From positions 1-29,641 of the IMG/VR virus record IMGVR_UViG_3300030102_000860: a DNA stretch of 29,641 nucleotides; one strand, 5' to 3'. The translations under genes and the position numbers were made by a program. The DNA comes from a virus. Positions 22,549 to 29,028 of the stretch are shown piece by piece. The notes under the pieces were generated by a model, which saw only the letters and a program-made list of their open reading frames with translations, ran no database searches and was not told the DNA's origin. Within the stretch, counting starts at the first letter, position 1; the number at the start of each line of letters is the position of its first letter.

Positions 22549-23007
22549 TTATACTGAATTTATATCAATTAAATCCCATGTTTGTCCAGCTTCATTCCAC
22601 TGATATTCCCAAAAATTACCTGTTGCTGCCTCTGCAGATGCAAGATTTTCTGCTTCTTGTTCAGCCGTTAGGCTAGGTTTTGCAACTGGGGGATCCCAAG
22701 CCGCTGTTGATAAATTTAAAGTCCAACTATCATAAGGTTTTGGCGGTATAAAAATGTCGTTTGTTTCGTCATAATTCCAACCAACACCAGGGTAGTTTCC
22801 TCTAAAAGGTGTTCCACCTAATTTATGTGTATTTCTAAAAGTATTATAAGAGCACTTTTTCCAAAGCGGATAGAAGTGTACTTTTTCTAGGTATCTTCTA
22901 CCTCTTTCCTCTTCTTCAACACCCTCATCGCTAGAGGTTTTAACATCATCTACGACATGTACTCCTAGTACTCTGTTATCTTCATCTAATTTTGCAAAAT
23001 GTGCCAT
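22549..23007 (-). CDS. Fibre-associated conserved phage protein (cyanophage-type family)
   Basis: A 152-residue protein starting MAHFAKLDEDNRVLGVHVVD, a form frequent next to tail-fibre genes in marine and cyanobacterial phages. The middle has aromatic-rich blocks WKKCSYNTFRNTH, FRGNYPGVGWNYDETNDIFI and PPKPYDSWTLN, and the end has WEYQWNEAGQTWDLID. I recall the NYxGxGxxYDxxxDxFIPPKPYxSW signature in these families; function is not established, and tail-fibre chaperone or distal fibre component are the usual guesses. It lies between the Gly-rich adhesin (upstream) and the degenerate oxygenase (downstream) with 3-13 bp gaps, all in one operon. No metal or catalytic motif is visible. Confidence 0.7.
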   Translation of the reverse strand: MAHFAKLDEDNRVLGVHVVDDVKTSSDEGVEEEERGRRYLEKVHFYPLWKKCSYNTFRNTHKLGGTPFRGNYPGVGWNYDETNDIFIPPKPYDSWTLNLSTAAWDPPVAKPSLTAEQEAENLASAEAATGNFWEYQWNEAGQTWDLIDINSV

Positions 23008-23020
23008 ATTCTATAAATCC

Positions 23021-23920
23021 TTATTGAAACTTATATCTTATTACTACAATTCCTGATCCACCAGTATGGCCTGATCCTGCACCACCACCGGTATTAGCTT
23101 GCCCTGCAGACCCTGAAGGTCCAGTACCACCACCGCCGGAACCGCCGCCACCTGGGCCACCAGTTCCACCAGCACCAGGATTTGCGATTGAATATCCTCC
23201 ACCGCCACCACCGCCAGCTCGTGTTACGGGTGATCCTGTAATTGATGTTGAAACTCCCGGACCACCAGGCCCACCAGCATTACCTTGTCTAGCGTTTCCA
23301 GCACCTCCGGCTCCTCCGCCGCCAGCTGCCGATCCAGTGTTTCCACCAGGGGGCTCTCTTCCTTGTGCGCCAGGTTGTCCTTGAGGTGGACTTGTTGGAG
23401 GTTGATTTCCATTACTTCCAGGAGCAAATTGATTTTCACCGCCGCCACCACCAGAACCACCGTCTCCGTTTGGACCCATTCCACCACCAGCGGATGTTAT
23501 TGTACTAAAAATTGAAGGCTCGCCTTGTGAGCCTGGTTGATTTGTTCCACCAGCGCCTACTTGTATTGGATAACTACCAGCTGCTAAAGTTATAGCACCT
23601 GCTCCTTCTAAAGGAGATTGAGTATATGAATCATTAGCTGCTTCGTCTTCTCTAAAGCCGCCGCCACCTCCGCCGCCGTTTTGTCCAGCTGCATTGGTTC
23701 CGCCACCACCACCAACTACCATATAACTAGCTAAATTGTTTGGTTGAGGAGCTGGTCCACCAAAACCTGCTATTGCAACGTTAAATGTGCCGTCTCCAGT
23801 AAATGTGTGAATTTTATAATCTCCAGAAGTGGTTTCTGTTCCACCTGTAGCTACTACGAACTCTGACGTTGCAGTTCCGCCTCCAAAGCCTAAAACTTTA
23901 TATCCAAATCCAGTTGCCAT
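23021..23920 (-). CDS. Glycine-rich tail-fibre/adhesin protein
   Basis: A 299-residue protein. The N-terminal domain (1-70) has strands with YKIHTFTGDGTFNVAIAG and LASYMVVGGGGG. The remainder is dominated by polyglycine runs (82-88, 156-161, 199-203, 236-242, 257-266) with Pro/Gly-rich collagen-like stretches such as PPTSPPQGQPGAQGREPPGG (174-193). The end SGIVVIRYKF is the usual terminal strand of Gly-rich phage fibre domains. Polyglycine-II sandwich tips are known from T-even-type adhesins (phage S16 gp38), so a receptor-binding tip is plausible by composition. It follows the tail-fibre gene by 8 bp with a good ribosome site. The Pro-Gly stretches are potential hydroxylation targets (speculative). 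Confidence 0.72.
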   Translation of the reverse strand: MATGFGYKVLGFGGGTATSEFVVATGGTETTSGDYKIHTFTGDGTFNVAIAGFGGPAPQPNNLASYMVVGGGGGTNAAGQNGGGGGGGFREDEAANDSYTQSPLEGAGAITLAAGSYPIQVGAGGTNQPGSQGEPSIFSTITSAGGGMGPNGDGGSGGGGGENQFAPGSNGNQPPTSPPQGQPGAQGREPPGGNTGSAAGGGGAGGAGNARQGNAGGPGGPGVSTSITGSPVTRAGGGGGGGYSIANPGAGGTGGPGGGGSGGGGTGPSGSAGQANTGGGAGSGHTGGSGIVVIRYKFQ

Positions 23921-23928
23921 TATTCTCC

Positions 23929-25293
23929 TTATGCGTCGTTAGCAGCATCTGTAGTGAAGAATAATTTGATTCCCAATAGTTTTGCATCAGCTGTTAACGA
24001 ATCTTCAGACACGTCTCTAGAGATTTGGAAGAATACTTCCTCATCTGTGCTAGGTGAGCCTGCAATAGTTACTGCTCCACTTTCTGCTGTCACGTCTAAA
24101 TCGTTTGCCGTACCGCTGTGAGCTTTTGCTGTTGGTGCAACTGCTGTTCCAAACGCTACGTTTATCGTATCGTTGTCAGCACATGCAACACCTTGTAAGT
24201 CCCAAGATACAGTACCTGTATTCGTCGAGTCCGCTGTAAAGTAAGCTTGAAAAGTTACTGTGCCTTCATTCCATGATTTTGGAAATGCAACAGCAAACTG
24301 TGCAAACTCGTCTGAATCTTTATCAAAGTCTAAAGTTTTAATTTCTGGACCATTAGATAACTCTACTTGTGCTATAGCTGCACATCCGTTTGTAGTGTTT
24401 GGGTACATTGAAGAAGCAGGAACCCAAATAGATTCTTTGCCTGCAACTTTTATTGCAGCGCCACCAACTTGAGCTACACCGTTTCCGTTTGGTGCAATAT
24501 TAATGTTTCCATCTGCTCCGTCTGTTATTGTAATTGTTCCAGAGTTTGTACCTGAATTAGTGTCTAAAACTAGATTGTGTGCACCGCTAGAAGTTATTGT
24601 AGCGTCTGCAGATCCTGTTCCAACTACGATCTCACCAGATCCTTTTGGTGCTATCGCTAAATCTATGTTTGAATCGCCACCGTTAGCAGCAATTAATGGA
24701 TCGTTTCCAGTTGCAGCGTTTGTAACTTTAATTTCATTAACTGCAGATGACGTTGTTCCAAAAACAACAGACTCGTTGCCATTTGCGTCAGCTATGAAGC
24801 CACCGTCTGCAAATTTTGGAGCTGTTAAAGTTTTGTTTGTTAAAGTGTCTGTTGAAGAAGCAGTAATAAATCCACAATCGTCAATGTCTGGATTAGTGCC
24901 ATCGTTGGCTGTAGCGTAAACTAACTTCACTGCGCCTGGTGTTACAGTTACACTATCTCCAGATCCTGTAACGTATTTAAATACTACGTTTTGAGATCCA
25001 GATGTTGAATTTTTTAAAATATAAAATTGTTGAACGTCTATCGGAATAGTAACATTTCTAGACGCAGAAATAGTTCCAGTAAATTCTATAATTCTGTGTG
25101 CAAGAGTTGCACCTGTTCCACCGTCTGTTACTGATAAAGTTGTATCTCCAGAATCAGATACTGCTTGTGTGGTAAAACCACCTGAAATTTGTTCTACAAT
25201 ACTTAAGTTAGTATTTGTTTTTGTTCCCCATGTTCCGGCATTTTCACCAGTTGCCTGTAGTTCTATACCGAGTGGTGAGTATGTTGAAGCCAT
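23929..25293 (-). CDS. Tail fibre protein
   Basis: A 454-residue protein. The N-terminal part (MASTYSPLGIELQATGENAG, TWGTKTNTNLSIVEQISGG) is a signature I associate with marine podovirus fibres. The middle is Gly/Asn/Asp-rich beta-repeat sequence (GNESVVFGTTSSAVNEIKVT, GGDSNIDLAIAPKGSGEIVV, GADGNINIAPNGNGVAQVGG) typical of trimeric fibre shafts. The C-terminal 150 residues (from WVPASSMYPNTTNGCAAI) form a compact beta domain ending in KLFFTTDAANDA, probably a distal knob. It probably binds the host surface. The ATG follows an AGGAG-type site; the gene lies between the cupredoxin-like fibre protein and the Gly-rich adhesin, forming a three-gene fibre cassette. Confidence 0.8.
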   Translation of the reverse strand: MASTYSPLGIELQATGENAGTWGTKTNTNLSIVEQISGGFTTQAVSDSGDTTLSVTDGGTGATLAHRIIEFTGTISASRNVTIPIDVQQFYILKNSTSGSQNVVFKYVTGSGDSVTVTPGAVKLVYATANDGTNPDIDDCGFITASSTDTLTNKTLTAPKFADGGFIADANGNESVVFGTTSSAVNEIKVTNAATGNDPLIAANGGDSNIDLAIAPKGSGEIVVGTGSADATITSSGAHNLVLDTNSGTNSGTITITDGADGNINIAPNGNGVAQVGGAAIKVAGKESIWVPASSMYPNTTNGCAAIAQVELSNGPEIKTLDFDKDSDEFAQFAVAFPKSWNEGTVTFQAYFTADSTNTGTVSWDLQGVACADNDTINVAFGTAVAPTAKAHSGTANDLDVTAESGAVTIAGSPSTDEEVFFQISRDVSEDSLTADAKLLGIKLFFTTDAANDA

Positions 25294-25312
25294 ATTTTTT
25301 CTCCTATTTAGC

Positions 25313-26509
25313 TTAAGCTACGTTTGTATAACTTGTATTAGAACCTGTGTCAATAGCTTGATACGCTTGAATTCCAAATCCTGTTGCAGTTCCAAAAGCG
25401 GCTACAGAGGCTGTTGATGAAACCCCAGTTAATCCCATAACATCCGCTGGAGCTAAAGTTCCAACTGCAGAGGTAGCTGCAACTCCTGTTAATCCTATAA
25501 CATCAGAAACAGGTAAAGATCCAACAGAAACAGTAGCTTGTTGTCCTGTTACAGCTATAATTGGACTTGATCCAACTGTTATAGATCCTACTCCAGATGT
25601 AGATGATAATCCACTTATTCCTACGACATCGGCAGGTGATAAAGTTCCAACTGCTGAAGTTAACGCTTGACCACCTAGTCCTACTATTTCTTGTGTAGGA
25701 TCTATTGATCCAACAGATGTAGTCGCAGAAACTCCAGTTAATGAAAACTCTGCATTAATAACTAAACTTGTTGATCCAAGGTTAGAAGTTAAAGATTGAC
25801 CAGTTAAACCTACAACGTCTGCAGGGTTAAGTGTAAACATTCCCCAACCATTGTCACCATAAGACGCGTTACTCCAACCACTAGGACCAGAGTTTGATGT
25901 CATTGCATCAGGTGCAGTTAACTCTACTGTAAAACTTGACTCTCCCCAAGACTCTGCGTTCCAAGTATCTCTACCCCAACCTTGTTCAGGGAAAGTTATT
26001 AAATCTCCAAGTGATACAGTTGCTGATACTCCAGTTAAGAAAACGGTAGGGTCTTTCATTTCGCCCCACTCACCATCATTCCAAGCTTGTGCACCCCAAC
26101 CAGTTGTAAAAGCTTCGCTTATTCCCCAAAGATTTGCACCCCAGGTTCCTGCTCCCCAAAAATCAGCGTTAGGTGTATTCGCTTGGCCACCCATTCCAGA
26201 GTGATTAGAACAATAATAATATAAAGTTGGTGCGTCGGTTGCTACAGTAATTTGAGTGTAGGCTCCTGAAGAACCTGGAGTTCCGTTAGTCGTAACTCCG
26301 GTAGTGTATTCAGAACCACCACCATGTGTTCCATCAGATGTTGTAGAAAATCTTAACGGGTGAGTGCCATTTGAAGAATCGGATTGATCAAACCTAAAAG
26401 TTGCGCCCTCGACTAATTCTAAAGTAGCTTGTTGTACACCATCAATAAAATATTTATTACCGGAGCCGGTAGAGACTACCGTTACTGTAAAAGTTCGAGT
26501 AACGGACAT
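25313..26509 (-). CDS. Tail/fibre protein with N-terminal cupredoxin-like domain and GLTGV repeats
   Basis: A 398-residue protein in three parts. Residues 1-113 form a cupredoxin-like beta domain with H50 (NGTHPLRFS), C100, H103 and M106 (YYYCSNHSGMGG), the order of type-1 copper ligands in blue copper proteins. Residues 114-223 are Trp/Gly-rich with repeated W-x-x-WG elements (WGAGTWGANLWG, WGAQAWNDGEWGE, WGRDTWNAESWGE, NGWGMF). Residues about 157-372 contain degenerate 19-24-residue repeats of the form (V/I)hGLTGhxATSxVGTL. A beta-repeat shaft, aromatic bearing surface and compact N-terminal domain fit a tail fibre or spike component. Next to the tail-fibre gene in the same operon. Copper binding is inference from ligand order; the usual interest in this fold is electron transfer, not expected in a virion. 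Confidence 0.72.
   Translation of the reverse strand: MSVTRTFTVTVVSTGSGNKYFIDGVQQATLELVEGATFRFDQSDSSNGTHPLRFSTTSDGTHGGGSEYTTGVTTNGTPGSSGAYTQITVATDAPTLYYYCSNHSGMGGQANTPNADFWGAGTWGANLWGISEAFTTGWGAQAWNDGEWGEMKDPTVFLTGVSATVSLGDLITFPEQGWGRDTWNAESWGESSFTVELTAPDAMTSNSGPSGWSNASYGDNGWGMFTLNPADVVGLTGQSLTSNLGSTSLVINAEFSLTGVSATTSVGSIDPTQEIVGLGGQALTSAVGTLSPADVVGISGLSSTSGVGSITVGSSPIIAVTGQQATVSVGSLPVSDVIGLTGVAATSAVGTLAPADVMGLTGVSSTASVAAFGTATGFGIQAYQAIDTGSNTSYTNVA
25394..25816 (-). repeat. Tandem degenerate repeats inside the cupredoxin-like fibre gene
   Basis: Coding repeats of about 57-72 bp covering residues 232-372. Successive units begin VVGLTGQSLTSNLG, FSLTGVSATTSVGS, IVGLGGQALTSAVG, VVGISGLSSTSGVG, IAVTGQQATVSVGS, VIGLTGVAATSAVG and VMGLTGVSSTASVA. 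The consensus is clear at protein level and weaker in DNA, where AAAGTTCCAACTGC recurs (+ strand, near 25455 and 25641). An isolated earlier copy (FLTGVSATVSLG) lies near residue 158. Confidence 0.8.
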
Positions 26510-26522
26510 CCGTTTCTCCCCC

Positions 26523-26963
26523 TTACGCTATTCTAATGATCGCGTTTGTAGCGTCTGCTGTAGGAAATTGAATTGTGAAAGTTCCAGATGTTACTGTTTT
26601 ATCTCCACCAAATGCAACTACTACACAAGCAGGATCGCCTGATTCTGAATCATTGTAAATTAATGCACCGTTAGCTGTGAATGATGCGTCAGTGTAAGAA
26701 ACATCAGCAAAGTCACAAACCGCAGTTGTGCTCGATGCCACTGGAGTCACGCTTGTTAACGTAGCACCACCAGAGGTGTAAGCAGTTCCAGAAGTGTTAG
26801 TAATTTCGTTTGAAGATGAAAAAGCTGTTGTGCCTGCTCCTAAAGTTGCTGAACTAGTGTATAAAGCAATCTTAAAAGTGTCGCCTGTTGTTGCTGTGAA
26901 ATCGTGAACTCCTTTTAAAAGTTCTACTTTGAAACTTGTACAAACTGCCGATGTTATTGCCAT
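26523..26963 (-). CDS. Small structural (tail or head) protein
   Basis: A 146-residue protein starting MAITSAVCTSFKVELLKGVH, then TGDTFKIALYTSSATLGAGT and a Thr/Ser/Ala-rich beta-strand pattern throughout (YTSGGATLTSVTPV, VCDFADVSYTDASF). The end VTSGTFTIQFPTADATNAII is again strand-rich. Its composition resembles decoration or tail structural proteins of marine phages, and it lies between adaptor-like and fibre genes with ribosome sites on both sides. It has three cysteines (residues 8, 83 and 112, not in a metal-binding arrangement). No enzymatic motif. Most likely a virion surface or tail protein. Confidence 0.62.
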   Translation of the reverse strand: MAITSAVCTSFKVELLKGVHDFTATTGDTFKIALYTSSATLGAGTTAFSSSNEITNTSGTAYTSGGATLTSVTPVASSTTAVCDFADVSYTDASFTANGALIYNDSESGDPACVVVAFGGDKTVTSGTFTIQFPTADATNAIIRIA

Positions 26964-26973
26964 TTTTTATCTC

Positions 26974-27678
26974 CTATGGGTTTGCTGAATTTATTGGTAT
27001 TCTGACTGCTCCATCTGTGTAGTCATCTCTTCTTCGTCTACCAACTTGTTCGTTTGCAAACTTCTGTACTTCTTCTTTATACTTTTGCTCGTATAATGTC
27101 AACATATCTGTTGGACCTTTTAAGAAGCTATAAGTCTCTGCTAAACAACAATATAATAGGCCATTTGGGAAGTTTAGACTGATGTAGTTCGTGTCGTTAT
27201 TCTCTAAAAGGGCTGGCGCCGCATTATAATGCACTCTAAATTTATAGGTAGTATCTGGTACAGGGGCAAACATCATTCTACCAGATGTCGTGTCTGACTC
27301 TCCCGTGCCACCACCAAACATGGCATAATATTTAGGTTTTCCTCTAGAAGATGACTCTGTGGATGAAACATATTCTTGAAGATAAGTAATGTCTTTTTTC
27401 TCTAACCAAGTGTTGGCACCTGTTATATCACTAGTGGAATCATACACCTGTATACCTCTAATGAAAACTGCTCCTGCTGGAGCGTTAATAGTTTCTTGAC
27501 CTGTAACTAAATTACCTGATTGTTGTTTTCTATCTGCATCAATAGGTACATCTCTAAAAATTCTATACTGTGCATTTAAAATAATATTTTCTAATACAGA
27601 GTCAGATAACACATTAGAATCAACTTCTGTGTAACTTCTTATTTGTGTTTTTAATCCTGATGCACTTAATCCTGCCAT
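26974..27678 (-). CDS. Head-tail adaptor-like protein
   Basis: A 234-residue protein. The helical start (LSASGLKTQIRSYTEVDSNV, then LSDSVLENIILNAQYRIFRD) and following VPIDADRKQQSGNLVTGQET resemble the helix bundle plus strand of podovirus and siphovirus adaptor proteins (SU10/P22 gp4-like). The middle has APAGAVFIRGIQVYD and KYYAMFGGGTG, and the C-terminal helix carries TLYEQKYKEEVQKFANEQVG with basic RRRRDD. Adaptors in this group are 150-250 residues and sit directly below the portal. Its order after the 27678-28268 gene and before the small structural gene fits the connector region. The ATG shares a base with the preceding stop (TAATG at 27676-27680). Assignment by fold-like pattern, not by a diagnostic motif. 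Confidence 0.6.
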   Translation of the reverse strand: MAGLSASGLKTQIRSYTEVDSNVLSDSVLENIILNAQYRIFRDVPIDADRKQQSGNLVTGQETINAPAGAVFIRGIQVYDSTSDITGANTWLEKKDITYLQEYVSSTESSSRGKPKYYAMFGGGTGESDTTSGRMMFAPVPDTTYKFRVHYNAAPALLENNDTNYISLNFPNGLLYCCLAETYSFLKGPTDMLTLYEQKYKEEVQKFANEQVGRRRRDDYTDGAVRIPINSANP

Positions 27679-28268
27679 TATGCTGATAACGTGACTGGTC
27701 CAACAGAACAGCCATCGCCTCCTCCTTTTACTCCCCCTTTTGTAGCAGTATCTGTATCAACTGTAAAATGAAAAAAATTAGCGGTTGAGTAATCGCTAGT
27801 ATTTCTAGCGTCATTCACGTATAGCCCAGTTGTAATTGTGTATCCTGCAGCTTTGGCTATGTTAGCTCCAGTTATGCCATCAAAACTTGTTGGGTCTGCA
27901 AACTGAAAAGAACCACCCGACGCCGTGATTGCTAAAGGTGCTCCTCTAAATCTTTGAGTGCTGCCATTTGTAATTCCATGTCCTGGAGCAGTTACGTTTA
28001 TAATTCTAGAACCTGCTGCATATGTTTCAAACGCATCAGTGGGCAATAAATACGGGACAGCATTTTCTGTTCTTGCAGGTCTTACATTACGCAAAGATAT
28101 TGCATCACCATTCATAGGTTTTGGTTCTAACTGTGGTTGCTTTGGTTCAAACTCTGATATATGAACAAAAGATCCATTCCATTCTCTAACCATTTCATTG
28201 TATGGAAACTCTACACCAGATCTATCGGATATTGCTTTTGCGTATTTACCTGTTGCAAATTTTGCCAT
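27678..28268 (-). CDS. Conserved virion-associated phage protein
   Basis: A 196-residue protein with a basic N-terminus (MAKFATGKYAKAISDRSGVE then FPYNEMVREWNGSFVHISEF), an extended Pro-rich stretch (EPKQPQLEPKPMNGD) and a C-terminal beta domain with INVTAPGHGITNGSTQRFRG, a common tail or decoration sequence in which a Gly-His-Gly turn introduces strands (the nozzle protein has a similar TFATAHGINP segment). I recall the N-terminal block as frequent in marine podovirus late operons with unassigned function. It lies between two adaptor-like genes and is joined to each by TAATG overlaps, so it is probably a connector or tail-top component. Confidence 0.6.
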   Translation of the reverse strand: MAKFATGKYAKAISDRSGVEFPYNEMVREWNGSFVHISEFEPKQPQLEPKPMNGDAISLRNVRPARTENAVPYLLPTDAFETYAAGSRIINVTAPGHGITNGSTQRFRGAPLAITASGGSFQFADPTSFDGITGANIAKAAGYTITTGLYVNDARNTSDYSTANFFHFTVDTDTATKGGVKGGGDGCSVGPVTLSA

Positions 28269-29020
28269 TATTGACTTGGGTAGTAAGCTTTAGGTGTAAT
28301 GTATGTACTTGAAGCTGACCCATCCTCCGCTAGTGCTCTTGCTAATTCATCCTCGTAAACTAATTTCATAGCTTGAATTAATTCTGGTTTATATTTTTGC
28401 GCTAAATAATATGCCAGTCCTGACACCATGCAAGGGACAAATCTAAAAGGAACATCTGTTGCGTTTGTGTAATCACCAATATCTTGTATTCTTTTTATAA
28501 AATAAAAGTGCATATCTTTCGATGCATTTGTAGAATCAGGTGTCGGATAAATATGTATTCTAACTTTGTCTATAAATCTTTCTACCCAATATTGATTGGG
28601 TGTTCCTTGAGATAATTTATTTGAAAATGCTGCGTAAGTAGATCTGTCTACCTTTGTCATTGGAGAATCTGATTGAGTTGTTTGTGTTCTGTTAGATCTT
28701 AATTGTGCTTCTAGCACGTCAGATAGTCCGTAAATGCCGTTTGTTGGGGTTGTTGTTGCGCTAGTTCCATCACTACTAGCTCTAAAAAAATCATAGTCAG
28801 ATTGACCTTGAATTAAGTCAAGATTAGTTTCATCTATTTCCCAATAGTGAATACCTCTGTTTCCCCACTCTTGAAACAAGATATTGAGAGATCTTCTTGC
28901 TGATTTTAATTGATAACCAGCTACGTTCTGTAATCCAATACGTTCAAAAGACTCCTCTACTATTTCATCAATAGAAAAAGTTTTGTCGAACGTTGTTGTT
29001 CCAGAGGTAGTGTTTGCCAT
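28268..29020 (-). CDS. Adaptor/tail accessory-like structural protein
   Basis: A 250-residue protein. Helices (SIDEIVEESFERIGLQNVAG, LKSARRSLNILFQEWGNRGI) are followed by HYWEIDETNLDLIQGQSDYD, a composition common to P22 gp4-type head-completion and adaptor proteins. The centre has VERFIDKVRIHIYPTPDS, and the C-terminus has SGLAYYLAQKYKPELIQAMK and a disordered tail. In P22 gp4 the family can also have a peptidoglycan hydrolase function; no such motif is visible here. A strong AGGAGG-like site precedes its ATG. The gene follows the partial structural gene at the right edge, consistent with a portal, capsid, adaptor order. Tentative by pattern. Confidence 0.55.
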   Translation of the reverse strand: MANTTSGTTTFDKTFSIDEIVEESFERIGLQNVAGYQLKSARRSLNILFQEWGNRGIHYWEIDETNLDLIQGQSDYDFFRASSDGTSATTTPTNGIYGLSDVLEAQLRSNRTQTTQSDSPMTKVDRSTYAAFSNKLSQGTPNQYWVERFIDKVRIHIYPTPDSTNASKDMHFYFIKRIQDIGDYTNATDVPFRFVPCMVSGLAYYLAQKYKPELIQAMKLVYEDELARALAEDGSASSTYITPKAYYPSQ

Positions 29021-29028
29021 TCAACCTC

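Noticed and set aside
23224-23515. Alternative frames on both strands inside the Gly-rich adhesin gene
   Set aside because: They arise from the biased GGX/CCX repeats. The in-operon frame with a ribosome site, polyglycine runs and terminal strand explains the region.
24503-24919. Plus-strand open frame of 138 codons
   Set aside because: Antisense of the tail fibre coding sequence, with low-complexity Val/Pro/Ser composition typical of shadow frames and no upstream signal.
25394-25816. CRISPR-like or minisatellite array
   Set aside because: The repeats are coding, unequal in length and conserved in protein rather than DNA; there are no identical repeats with unique spacers.
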